NCBI RefSeq assembly: GCF_050947875.1 | Contig: NC_134569.1 | Span: forward strand, 202,941,127-203,005,126 | Length of the DNA stretch: 64,000 nucleotides | Source of the DNA: Dermacentor variabilis | Lineage: Eukaryota > Arthropoda > Arachnida > Ixodida > Ixodidae | Direction: 5' to 3' | Part shown: piece after piece, positions 21,522-34,016 of the stretch | Layout: each line of letters opens with the position of its first letter | How positions within the stretch are numbered: the stretch's first letter is position 1 | Translations under genes and position numbers: made by a program | The notes under the pieces: generated by a model | Told to the model about the DNA's origin: nothing | What the model saw: the letters and a program-made list of their open reading frames with translations, nothing else | The model's database searches: none

Positions 21522-21754
21522 GGGGTTTTACGTGCCAAAACCACTTTCTGATTATGAGGCACGCCGTAGTGGAGGACTCCGGAAATTTCGAGCACCTGGG
21601 GTTCTTTCGAGCACCTGACGTGCACCTAAATCTAAGTACACGGGTGTTTTCGCATTTCGCTCCCATCGCAATGCGGCCGCCGTGGCCGGGATTCGATCCC
21701 GCGACCTCGTGCTCAGCATCCCAACACCATAGCCGCTGAGCAACCACGGCGGGT
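21522..21754 (-). mobile_element. Ruka/Bm-1-like SINE with target-site duplication
   Basis: Full-length reverse copy, with a small extra GAGCACCTGACGTGC stretch. Flanked by GCTGAACATAAT (21500-21511) and GCTAAACATAAT (21755-21766), 11 of 12 matching. A young insertion. Confidence 0.92.
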
Positions 21755-21769
21755 GCTAAACATAATGAA

Positions 21770-22690
21770 CCTAGCTCGTTTGTCACATATAAAGAAATGC
21801 AAAAATACGAATTGATGCTCTCGGGTATGTTCCGGGAGGCCGTAAAAGGCGCATATTGTATTTGCTCGCAACTTACGTCACTAGGAACATGAGTTATGTG
21901 ATTCAGTTTTTTTTTTATTTTGAAGTTGCACATTGCAATAGATTTTGTTCACAGGCAAGCAAATCTCATTATACTCTCCAATCAGAACAGATATCGGCGA
22001 CAGCGGCCGTAGTTGTTGGAGCTTCTGACGGGTGAGAAGCAATGAAATTACCGAACTAGTAAAAAAAATTAAATTTGTTGATGCCTGAATGTACTTACAT
22101 ACGCCGGAATCTACAGAGCTGAATGTGGGGGTATTTACCATGAAGCATGAAGACGCCAAGCTTTCGCAACATAATGTCGTTGGACTTCACGAAGAAAGTA
22201 GCGCGACTCTGCGGCCATTCGCTATGGCACTCCGGCAAGTCGTGCTGGCATACGCATGTTGACAGTACAAAAACTGACTGTTCTGCTTGGATGCTGACAA
22301 AAATAGGCTGGCTGTTCACGTAATTGTTCACTTGCTGCTGTTCTTACCCCTTCGCAGGCACGGCGTTCTACCATTGCCTAACACAGGGTTCTTGGAAAGG
22401 CCCACTCGCACACTACGGCTATTGCACAACTAAGTTGAACCCCGTAAGTACTTTTCACAATATGTAGCACGACTCATGCCTGGTGTAACTGTAACTGCTA
22501 GAGGATCTTGGTGGCATATTTCAGACGTGGCACTTATTCACTGTGCTGAAAGCAGCCGCAGCTCAGATGAAGCGCAGGACAGTAAACTGGTCGCTACCTT
22601 TGTTAACCTATCTGCCTCTGCTTCTGTACGTCTGTACTCAAAGCAAATGAGAAGCAAAATAAAAGCGTAGGTCTGGCAAAACGGTTATTT
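21770..22690. other. No gene seen
   Basis: Short unsupported frames on both strands. No repeat I can name. Confidence 0.5.
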
Positions 22691-22699
22691 ACCCAATGA

Positions 22700-23432
22700 A
22701 ATCAAATTCAAACGTTTTTAATATCATCATCATCATTATCATAATCATCACCTTCATCACTTTCATCGACCTATTTTACGTCCACTACAGCACGAAGACC
22801 TCTCTCTGCGATCTCCAATTGCCCGTGTCCTGCGCCAACTGATTCCAACTTCCACCAGCGAATTTCCTAATTTCATCGCACCACTTTGTTTTCTCCTGTT
22901 CTCGACTGCGCTTCCGTCCTCTTGGCAGCCATTCTGTAACGCTAATAGTCCACCGGTTATCATTCCTACACATTACATGGGCTGGCCGAGCTCCATTTCT
23001 TTCTCTTAATGCCAATTAGGCTATCGGCTATTCTCGTTTTCTCTCTGATCCACACCACTTTCAACCTGTCTCTCAACGTTACACCTAACGTTCTTCGTTC
23101 CAACGCTCCTTGCGCGGCTCTTAACTTGTTCTTGAGCTTCTTTTCCAACCTCTAAGTTTCCGCCAATTATGTTAGCAGCGATAGGAATGCAATGATTGTA
23201 CACCTTTGTTTTCAATGGCAATGGTAAGCTCCTAGTCACGATCTGGCAATGTCTCCAGTATGCAAGTCCAACCCATCTTTATTATTCTGTAAATTTCCTT
23301 CTGATGATCAGGTTCTCCTGTGAACATTTGACTTACGTAAACCTACTCCTTCACACATCCTAGAGACTGACTGGAGATTTTCAACTCTTGTTCCCTTTCC
23401 AGTTTATTATCGTGGTTCTAGGCATATTAAAA
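22700..23432 (-). mobile_element. RTE LINE 3' fragment
   Basis: On the minus strand it reads MTRSLPLPLKTKVYNHCI, KKLKNKLRAAQGALERRTLG, TRIADSLIGIKRKKWS and then the C-terminal RKFAGGSWNQLAQDTGNWRS. It ends in an ATG/ATC-rich tail (22722-22765). Frames shift at least twice. Its upstream end abuts the gypsy fragment that follows. Confidence 0.8.
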
Positions 23433-25090
23433 TCCGACCCCATTCTTACTCATGTTTCCAAATGTTGACGTCGGAAAGGGCCCCAACAAATCCATACCGA
23501 TCTGCTGAAACAGTCGGCAAGGAGGCTCAATGGGCTGTAGTAATCCCGCAGGCCTTGTCGGTGGTGTCTTGCGTCTCTGGCAGGCTCGAGTCGTCTTGAT
23601 GTAACGGGTGACGTCAGCTATCAGGGGCGGCCGATAGCACTTCTCTTGTATTCTTGCGAGCGTACGGCAAAACCCGAGGTTCCCGGCTGTGTTATTACAG
23701 TGAAAGGCGTGCAGGACTTCTGACCGGTGTGCTACGGGCACAACGAGAAGGTAGTTTACGCGGGCTGGCGAAAACTTTTTCACCAGGCCGTGGTTTTGTA
23801 AGAAAAACGAAGACATTTCGCGCCTAAATACCCTAGGGACCAAGTCGCTCTTGCCTTGCAAGTACTCAGCAAGGCTTCTGAGCTCCGGGTCCTCTCGCTG
23901 CTGCTCGGTAAAGTCGTTTGCCCTTATTGCAAACGACTTTGTCGTTTGCGTCCTTGTCTTGGTCATCATGGGACGCCGAGTACATGGGAGCGCGAAACAG
24001 GCAGTCGCTATCAGAGTGTTTTCGTCCGGACTCGTAGATTACAGTGATATCATATTCATGCAGACTGAAGCTCCACCGCGCTAGGCGTACTGAAGGTTCC
24101 TTCAAATTCACTAGCCAATACATCGCGTGATGGTCGGTGACGACTTCGAACGGCCTACCTTATTGGTAAGGGCGGAATTTTGCTATAGTCTAAGTTATGG
24201 TGATGCATTCCTTTTCCGTCGTATAATAATTGCCTTCTGCTTTTGACAGCGACCGGCTAGCGTAAGGTTTCACCTGTTAAAATCCATCGTTTCTCTGGAA
24301 TAGGATGGCTCCAAGGCCTTGGCTACTGGCGTCAATGTCGATTTCTATAATCATTGTCCTCGTCGAAGTGCGCGAGTACCGGTGGCGACTGCATGCGCCG
24401 TTTGAGTTCTTGAAATGCGTTGGCGTGCGGCATTTTCCGCTTGAACTCGACATCACATTTAGTTATATATGTCAAAGGCTCAGCCGTCCGCGAAAAGTCC
24501 TTGGCCAAGCGCATGTAGTAGGCACACATGCCAAAGAGTCTACGCATTGATTTCTTGTCGACGGGCTGCTGTAACATTGCGACGGCAGCTGCCTTCTGTA
24601 GGTCGGGGCGGATTCTAGATTTGCTGATGACGTGGCCTAGGAACAGAAGCTCATCGTAAGCGAAGCGGCACATTTTCGGCTTCAGAGTGAGCCCTGATGT
24701 CTTGATGGCACCTAGCACTGTCGCAACCCACATAAAATGATCGTCGAAATGTCCAGCAAAGACGACGACGCCATCGGAGTAAAGGAGGCAGGTCTGCCAG
24801 TTCAATCCTGCTAAAACCCTGTCCATCACGTGCTGGAACTTTGCAGACTCAGAGCACAGTCCAAATGGCAAAGCCTTGAACTCACAGAGGCCGTCTGGCG
24901 CGATGAAGGCGGTCTTTTCCTGATCCCTCTCGTCGACTTCTATTTGCTAGTAGCCAGTCTTGAGATCCATCGACGAGGAGTATTTAGCGTTGCAGAGCCG
25001 ATTCAATGCGTTGTCTGTCCGTGGGAAGGGGTATCCGTATTTCTTCATGGTCTTGTTCAAACAACGATAATCGACATTTATATGTGTACT
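23433..25090 (-). mobile_element. Ty3/gypsy pol fragment (RT, RNase H, integrase)
   Basis: Read leftward: IDYRCLNKTMKKYGYPFPRT (about 25070), MDLKTGY, KTAFIAPDGLYEFKAMPFGL, and CLLYSDGVVVFAGHFDDH (about 24775; the YLDD box is changed to YSDG). Next come KCRF-type LTLKPKMCRFAYDELLFLGH, the RNase H end [20 protein letters not shown] (24075), and the integrase zinc finger with HAFHCNNTAGNLGF and CRTLARIQEKCYRP. Stops and frameshifts separate the parts. It ends in the integrase at GMDLLGPFPTSTFGNMS, where it is cut at the RTE fragment. Confidence 0.85.
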
Positions 25091-25930
25091 TGTTTATCTT
25101 TATCTGGTGTCCGCTTTCGAATATAGGTTCTTGTAGTCTATCAGCTTCATTCAATAGCTAAGCTTTCGAATGAGATTGATTAGGACTGTTGCTGAAAGAC
25201 AGCTTTGGGACAAGCAACCGAATATTGAATATCTTTTTTTCATTTCTAAACGATGTGAAATACAAGATGTTTTATACACGTAGTGTCCCCCAAAAATAGG
25301 TTTTCGGTCAGCTGAGGAGCTTTAACTTTCAAATAAGAAATACGTCAAAGTTGCTTTGCTCTGGTGCGTCGGGCCAATGACAGTAAGAAACACAGGAACA
25401 GTAGGTCATCAGACAGTGAAGGAGCGTCGCACATTGTTTTGAAGGGAATCAGACACGGTGAGATAAGTTGCTTCGTAAGCTACTTTGCTTAAACTTCGAA
25501 AACTATCAATGGGCTGACGCAGGCTAGTTGGTTGGTCGAGCTCGCATTCATGTTTGCAGCGCATACTTAAACATTCACACAGAAATAAGCAAGCAGATTG
25601 GACGAGCGCTGTTCAGCGCTCGTTCATCCTTCTTGTTTTTTTGTATGAGTGTGTACTTAGTCCGCGCTGCAAATACCAATCAGGAGATAGACATGATTAC
25701 GAGATGTACATATCATTAGAAGTTTGTGGCCAGTCTTAAAGGGAAGCACAATTTTTTATTACCTCGAGCACAGCTTAGCTACTTCACGTGTTCGTTCAGC
25801 AACTGGTCCCTCTCCATAACAACTGTGGCTCCCCTTCCCCAGATTTTTCGGAGCACTCACAACCTGCACCGAGCTTCCTTCCTATAGACTACAACATGAA
25901 ATTAAAGACCCTCCGTGATGATTTTGCTGC
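25091..25930. other. No gene seen
   Basis: No recognisable domain or repeat. It may contain part of the receptor gene's 5' end, but I could not identify a signal-peptide exon. Confidence 0.4.
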
Positions 25931-25935
25931 TATGC

Positions 25936-26125
25936 ACGAGGTCATGGGATTGTATCCTGGCAGCGGCTGGCGCATTTCGATGGGGTACGAAATGCAAAAA
26001 ACACCCGTGTGCTGTGCATTCAGGGCAGGTTGAAGATCCCTAGGTGGTCAAAATTAATCTGGAGTCCCTCACTACAGCGTGCCTCCTAATCATATCGCGG
26101 TTTTGGCACGTAAAAGCTCAGAATT
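25936..26125 (+). mobile_element. Old SINE copy
   Basis: Contains GCGCATTTCGATGGGGTACG, GAAGATCCCTAGGTGGTCAA, AATTAATCTGGAGTCCCTCA and CGTGCCTCCTAATC. AATTAATCTGGA subfamily. Confidence 0.7.
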
Positions 26126-26137
26126 CAATTCAATGAA

Positions 26138-26375
26138 AGTAGATTATGGGATTTCACGTCCTAAAGTAACAGACAGGTTACAAGGGATGCCGTATTGAGG
26201 AACCTCGTATTACTTTTGACTCCGTGGAGTCATATAACGTGCATCCAAGTCTTATTGTACGAGCGACTCGGCATTGTCCGACGCCATACTAAAGCGGCTG
26301 CCTCGGCGAAGCATTGCATGCACGACCTTAGCCTCGTAGCAGAGTACCACAGCCACTGAACTATCGTGCAGCTTC
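26138..26375 (-). mobile_element. Very divergent SINE-like copy
   Basis: On the minus strand, traces of the tRNA head (CGATAGTTCAGTGGCTGTGG) and of the body (TGCACGTTATATGACTCCAC, CGTGAAATCCCATAAT) remain in the right order. It lies tail-to-tail with the copy at 25936-26125. Confidence 0.5.
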
Positions 26376-27110
26376 TGTAGGCTCAAGAAGTGTTGTTATA
26401 CCTCACACTCGGTTTGAAATGGGTGGGCGATAGATCTGACTACTTCATTCCTGAATCGAATTTCGAATTGAATGCTAGACTATTCGAATTATTTTGGAAA
26501 TTTCGAGTCCTTGTACACATTCAGGAATTCTTTTTCTACGTGTGAATTACATCTTCCTTAGCCGAACTTCTGAAAGAATGCAAAGAAAAAAGCAGGAAGC
26601 TGCATACACAAACCTTTCTGTGGCAAGAAACATTCACGCATGTGGTGTCGAAGCCGTTTGAAAACGCAGAAATATTGGCTGTGACTCGAGTTTTCTAGTG
26701 CAGGTGCGAGAAGTTCCTCGTATTTTCAATTCTGTCTTGGAAATAGTGGAGCAAAGCGCCATAAATGGCCATTGTAATTTACCATTGCGGAAAATTGAAA
26801 CTCCGAAGTGCTAGCTCGGTGGTGCTCCAAATCGAGATACGTTTCATCGTAATGCGGCAGCCTGAATAAACCAAAGGCACGGTCGTTATTGGTGACGACA
26901 TTACAGATTTCAACTTTCTCTCACCCGTATCGGGAGAAATTCCTAGTATGAAGAAGTTCACAAGAACGTATGCGGCTCTTCGTGATGCGGCATTTCCGTT
27001 TCCTCGCAGGCTTTCGAAAATCTCAACCAGCATAATTTTAGTGTCCGTCCACTATTATAAACTGGAAGAAAGCGCTGACCTAACGTATAATTTTTGTCTC
27101 CTTATCCTAG

Positions 27111-27273
27111 GACCCAGAACTAAAACTTCTGTGGGACATTGCTGACGAAATCGGGGAGTACGTTCCCTGGGAGCAGAGTTCACCGCGTGGGGAAAACTGG
27201 ATGTGGGAGCAGAAGATCCACCACTTCAAGCATTGCCTGGAGCACGTACTTCTCAAGCCATTTCCGGAACAGG
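27111..27273 (+). CDS. Receptor exon 1 of the model (N-terminal extracellular region)
   Basis: Acceptor after a long pyrimidine tract (TCTCCTTATCCTAG). Translates DPELKLLWDIADEIGEYVPW and continues to KIHHFKHCLEHVLLKPFPEQ. It supplies the first conserved cysteine of the hormone-binding domain and its amphipathic helix. Phase 0 start, phase 1 end at G|GTAACG. An in-frame TAG ends the acceptor, so translation must enter from an upstream exon. Confidence 0.8.
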
Positions 27274-27397
27274 GTAACGCTTGTGTTTTTGTCAGATGTC
27301 GCAGAGCACCTTTACCCAATCTTCTTCCATCTGCCGTGTACACGGTGAACCGAAGTAAGAAGTTCATTGTTGTTGTTGTTGTTCTTGTTGCTGTTGA

Positions 27398-27434
<37 letters not shown>

Positions 27435-30400
27435 ATATCCCACTATTTCTGTTTACGTCGGTGGTCAGGATGCCTAGAGGATCAGCCGTTGACCGTAAAA
27501 TTTATTCACTGCAGGCGTCAATGATTCCTTTTGTCCCCGAACGTGGGACGGCTGGAACTGCTGGGACGACACTCCTGCAGGTCAGACTGCTTTCGCCCCC
27601 TGCCCACAGTTCGTGGCTGGATTCATTTCGTCGAGTAAGTAAACGCAGTCTAAATACCATCACGCCTCTATCTCACCCGAGCCTATTCAGCGCAAAAAAA
27701 AGAGATACTCGATCAAATTTATACGCAGCTGTATATATTGACACGTGTCCTAGAATGACGCGTGCTTCGAGGCCATATTACAATACCAAAGGTTGCTCAC
27801 AAGAGATAAGTGATGACTCGCCTTCTTCAAACAAAGAATAACAAAATCAAAATATGATATCGCAATGTTTTTTTTTTATTATATAGTGTCTTGGTTCCCT
27901 GCTTCTCGCTGGCCCACACGAATACACTTCTTCATTACCGTTGAAAGTGCCGAATAATGGCGCCTTCAATGCAATAGAGCCACTGTGTGCCGCTTTTACA
28001 CTGTAGACATTCATTCCATATTGCATAGTTATATGTCGTACTTAAGGCCGAGTTGCTTGCTCTGTTAATGCATGAGATGCACGCAATCGCAACGCGAAAA
28101 TCGTAGTCGAAAAGCGCAAGCTTTAGTTCCTCGCCCCCCCCCCCTTCTCTCTCCCGAAGGGTACTCATATGAAAAAGATAAAATGCGCCCCGTGAACATT
28201 CCTCGTTAATTCCATTTCGTCTTCTCACCAAGGACAAGCTCACAAACTCTGCACGCCCAATGCCACATGGTTCCGTCATCCGATCACGGGAATTATCTGG
28301 TCCAACTACACAGCGTGCGTGGATACCCACGACCTTCAGGTGCGTGCGACCAAAGTGCCGTGCTTGCTATGTGATTTTTCCCTTGATATTCAAGGTAAAA
28401 TTCAAAACACTTCGAATATTTATCCGACTCGCCGCAATAGCTACGAGGCTGTGGCGTTCGGCTACCTCACTGCTCCCATTCACCCCGCGGTGGCGGCGGC
28501 CGCTTTCCTGTGGGTTCAGAATGCAAAAAGACGCTAGTGTACGCAACTATGCAGCCACGTTAAGGAATCTCAGTCAGACTGTAACCTAGGCACCCTAATT
28601 CTGCGGCTCTCATAGCCTGTGTCGTTTGGGACGTAGAGACCAATTCATCAATTATTTGATCATCCAATTATTTAATTAATTAATTAATTGGTTGATTAAT
28701 TACTTAATTAATAATGATCAGTTAATGAAGCAATGAATGACTCAATCAATTTTTTTCTTTTTTCAAGGTATACAGCATCTCTTTTTATACAGGCAGGATA
28801 CCAGAGGTTTTTTAAGGGTTGTAGCAGTGGCCCAGTTGTTACTATATTCGGAATATAAATGAAATGGAAGACAAATAAAATGAATACAGATATTACAATA
28901 ATTTTTGTTGAAAGGAGAATCGTTTCACAAATATGCGCAAACTTTTTTTTCGCTAGCATGGTACATATTTTCTTAAGTGAAATATGTGAATTTGAACGAG
29001 CTGCTTATCGAAATGAAATTACGCGTATGATGCGAAGTTATGCGGTAAAGTGTTCCAAAATTTTAGCTACGACCTAAGAAAATCTTACTACGACCTAAGA
29101 AATCTTACTGAATATGTGCGCTTTTCATATTCCAGCGTAGTTAAAGGTCATTGTATAGCGGTATACAAACGTTTTTCAACTGACAGTAAAATACTGTAGA
29201 GCACGCGAACTCTGATGGGTTGTATGCTTAGTATCGATAACCGTATGGTAACTCAGTATGCTTTTCCTACGAAAATAACAGCACGTAGCACAGTGTTAAG
29301 TGCTATATTTTAAGGAATTTCAACGCTGCTTGGATGATTAGGCTGTAAACTGCTATGGCATGCGTAACCTGAGAATGTGCGAAACTATAGCATAACGTTA
29401 ACGAGCCCTTAATGGAAACAGCTTTTGTAAAACATGCGAAGAGTTGTTTTCTGAACAAATGTTTGCTACTAAAGCTGTGAATTTATGTATTAAACTGAGA
29501 AAGTTTGCACGGGTAACACTTTACTGATATGTTATTCATTACAAGACAGTTATTCGACGCTAAGTAACTGTTCTTAGGCGCAAACTTAACGTAGTTACTA
29601 TTAGCTATGTTATCGAAACGCATATCTGCATCTATTCACAATATTAATTTTTCCTAAGGCTCTTGCAGCTTTCTCATAGAATAACTTTTCCATACCAACT
29701 CTTACAATAATCTTAGCATCGTATGCGTAAAGACTTATTCTTTGGAAAGAGCAGATTATGGATCGTTGATGTAACTTAAAAACAAAAAAAAAAGTTCAAT
29801 GACATTCCTCCCTGCGAAGGTGGCTGACCAGCGGAGCTTTAAACATCGTGGTAAGACAGCTTGTGCTAAAGGCTTGATTGCTTCCCTCATTTTCACTTAG
29901 CATCGACGGTCAAAATGGCGTTGTGATCGCTATGAGATGCACTGATACTCGCAGCTGCAAACCCATTCTTTGATAATGTCGAATCGATGCACGTACAACG
30001 CTGGGTCGTCGATTGGGCCGGAACGGTGTGACATCGCAAAGGCTATGTCTGCAAACAACACGAAACGCCTAATCCGCTCCCTTTCCGGTCGCGACAAATA
30101 CGCATTGAAACCACCGACAGCGACCGCAGGGGTGTGGGCGGTTTCCTGACTAACCCACACAAACTAAATAGCCATGAACATTACGAGCTATGAGCCCTTG
30201 CATTTTCTGCTTGCTTACAGGGGTAAGAGCCATTGCTCAGGGGGCTATGAGCCATTCATGACGACAGTTTTCGACATGCTGTTCTTTATGTTGTATGCAT
30301 GATTTGAAAGAATGTCAGCTCCGATGGCTTCACTCGGCTTTGTAAGCACCGCGTTCGCTTCAATGGCGATCGCTGACTGCGCTGGTCCGTGTTTTCTTAC

Positions 30401-33400
30401 TCGTCACTGCTCGTTTGCGCCATTATTCCTTGAGTGTGGCTACTCACTTTGCGAGAATTAGCTGCGATGACACTAACTCTGTGGTAATTGTCGGTAATTT
30501 CAATGCGGATGTGTCGGGCAAGAAAAGGGAGTGGTTTAAATGTTTCGTTTAGCACACATATCGCTTGTGATGCCACAAGGATCGGGCGTACGTACATCGA
30601 TTTGACATTACCAAAGAATGTGTCCGCAGTTGCGAGTATGCTGATCAGTGTATCTCATAGTGACCACAAAGCCATCGTGACCGTCGATGTTAAATGGCAA
30701 TGACTGATGGAAATAGTTTACCACAAGTTTTCTAACCACGATGTTTACAGCTCCACTGGTCATCGAACTTCACAGGGCGGAATGACCTTGATTTTATCTC
30801 ACGATTAGTTCTATAGTTAGTCAATAGGGCTAGCACCGTACCGCGAATTCCGTAGGGTTTTAATTCATCAGTGTACTGTGGTTAAGCATATTGCGTGCTT
30901 TTATGAAGTCGATGACAGTAGCTAATGCAGGTAATTTAATTTAAACATGTAAATTACTTTTTTCTACAATATTTAATCGGAAAAAAAATATGTTCATTCT
31001 CTCTTCCATAGCCATATTACTACTTTGTGTATCAGCTGTGTTTCTTGACAACTCATTCAGCCTACAAAACGAAGCTTTTGCTACAACTTTTCCGAGTGTT
31101 GACCGAATGGATGTTGGACGATAATGATCCAGTAGAAGCATGTTTCCTGTTTAGAGACGGGAATTGTTTCGCTGACCTTTATTTTCAAAAGAAACCAGCC
31201 TGCCCTTTTAAGCATTCATTACATGTGTTAAGGAATGAGCTATAAGTGTACAGCAGTCTTTTGTAAGTTAAATCAACTGAGATGCCATCTTCACCAATTT
31301 GTGTTCCTCAGTGCAAGAATTATTTTGCCAATTTTGGGTAGTAGATGTAGCCTTTTCAGCGATGTATAGTGACTTATACGGGATCTAAACTGGGCTTTCT
31401 GTGCTCGTTTGTCGGTCCGTTCTTGCCATTAAGTGGTCAAATTTACGCTACCACCGTCACGGCGTCGTGACGATGGTAGCACTGTCACAACGCCGGAATC
31501 CTTAACCTGTGTCTAACGTTCGCCATATCGCAAATAAACAAGCGATCGTCACTTACCACCACCGTCTGCAGGCATCGAAGCAATGCTGCTGCGACAAAGT
31601 GCAGTTGGTATCTGGACTATCTGCAGCTACTCAGCGCTACTTATAGTCAGCTGCACTTCACCTTGCAATGGCAACATGTGCGGGCTACACACAGACTCTA
31701 CGAGCGATGGTGGCTTTGCATGTATTTCAAAGGGAATAATACGGGCAATACCATGAGGACGGAGAAAGCGTTATCCCCGTATCGCCAAGTAATTCTTCTT
31801 GATAAAGCGGCGATGTATCTTAAGAGAGTGTGCTACTGGTACACTAATCAAGATGCGAGCCAGAAAAAAAAAAAAGCTGATACCTGCTGGTTCTCCTTTG
31901 GTACAGCACTCTTAGAAAAGAAGCAATGAAGCAGTTATGTTAGCTGTTGTTCTAACAAAACGTATTCAAGCTGCCAGAAATGAAAAACACAATAAGGAAA
32001 ACAAAGCTTTCAGATAATGTCCCGTTCGTCAAACACCCAGTGACGCCGTCGCGCTTTGCAGCCACAACGCGAGAGAAATGAACCCGGAAGCCGCGTGGCG
32101 TGTAAATAAACTTCCGCATACTTTTAATAACCACGTGTTCCAAGCAGTAAATTTTGCAACCGTTGGATAATCTATAGAAAGATGCGCGAGGCGTCTATTA
32201 TTTTTGTGTTATTGATATGTTTGACGGACGGTGCAGCACGCGTTGTGTTGGCTTCTCAGCGTGCTTGCTTTCATGGATACCCGCGAGGGATAAAAAAAGG
32301 CGTGAAATAGTTGAGAATTTATTTCATTAAGAACACGTCTGCATATAAGTGCGCCATGTGGGAGAAGAATTCGCTGGTAGCGTGTGTGTGACCTTATATG
32401 TTTATTTATATTGTCTGCGTGTCTGTGTGTATTTTAGCACAAGATGGACGTTTTACATATAGAACAAATACTAGCAAATACAAGCCGACCATTAATCGTC
32501 TCGTTCATCAAAAAACCGAGAACCAAATGTTGCACTGTGGGCGTCTGCCGGCCTCTCTGGCCCTCTTTGAAGCGACGTTCATCGATCAAATAAAGGTGCC
32601 GCAATGATCGCATCGTCGTTCCAGCTTTTTATATACAATGCTTCCTGCTTTGCGAAACAGCCGCGATTCATTCTGCTACGCTTCGTTATTTGTACTTTTT
32701 TCTCTGGCCCACTTATTATTCCGGCTCTACGAAACTATCAGTGAGTGCGAACGACGTGTTTACCTAGCGGATTTAATTTTCTTTGCCATTTTGGGTTCAG
32801 GGGCTCAGTTGCAAGAAAGTAACGTGTGCACCGTGTACGAAAAAAAAAAATAAAACGCAGATGACTCTGCGTTAGGAGCAGTAGTAACAACTTAGCGCCG
32901 TCTAAACGATTTTGTTTCTTTGCACATAGTTTCTTTCTCAATCATATTTGTTTGCTTAAGCGCGTAGATATGCGCTCACGCTATGACTGAGGCTTGAAAC
33001 TAACAAAAAAAAAACGAATACCTAGAACTATTTTTAGCGCGAGGATGCTTTACAGCGTGTTACACACGTGCACCGTGGCAAATCGATTGAAGTCACTTGA
33101 TTTTTAATTAGTCTGGGCACATCGGCAGATAACTTACGATTCGCGAGGCAAGTTTGCGTTTCCTGAGCTTACTTACCTTAAAGGGTAACGAAAGTGAGCC
33201 ATGCGTTCCCGTCTTGGCTAAACACGACCTATAACCATCGGCACTTTGTTGCGATTCCAGCTTCTAGCAAGAGCTACTACCCGCGCTAGCCCAGGGACTA
33301 TGTAGTTGCGTGGCTGAGCTCGAGGTATAGTGAGTTTGATGCCAGCCGCGGCGGCCGCATTCCGATGGAGGGCGGAATGCAAATAACGCTCGTGTACCCT

Positions 33401-33977
33401 GCATTTGGGCCACATTAAGGATTTCCGGGTGGTCAAAATTAATGTGTAGCCCCAAACTACGGCGTGTCCCATAATCAGATCGGAGGTTTCAGTGCGTAAT
33501 ACCTTAGAATTTAATTATGTATTTGCTATTACAGTGGTGCTGTTAGAACCTCGCTGGGTTTCTCTTGACGTCCGCAGAGAGGTGAGAGAGAGTGAAAGCA
33601 GAGTAGAAAAATGGCATCGCGCAGCATAGCGACGCCGCGAGGGCGGGTGGAGCCTAGCGGGGGAGAAGGAGCAGCGTGGCGGGGATACAGGCGGCGTGAC
33701 GTCACTGATCTCCGCCAAAAACCCGCGTGCTCGCTTCGGCGGTCCTCTTTCTCGCAGTGGAAAAAATATATGCGTGGCTCTCTTATCGCAAACACCAGAG
33801 ATCAGTGGAGCGGGGGGAAGCCCAGCAAAAGTTAAAGTGTGCGCTTTGATACTATTTTACTGGCCTTCCCCCAAGTTCCGCCGGTCTGTGCTGTTTGCGA
33901 TAGCAGAGCCACGCATAATTTTTCTAGAACGAGGTCGGAAGGCTTAAGATTTTGCGGCTGCTAGTTAGAAATACTTC

Positions 33978-34016
<39 letters not shown>

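Noticed and set aside
27201..27524. 107-codon open frame across receptor exons 1-2
   Set aside because: Wrong frame relative to both exons and runs through the GTT microsatellite (polyvaline).
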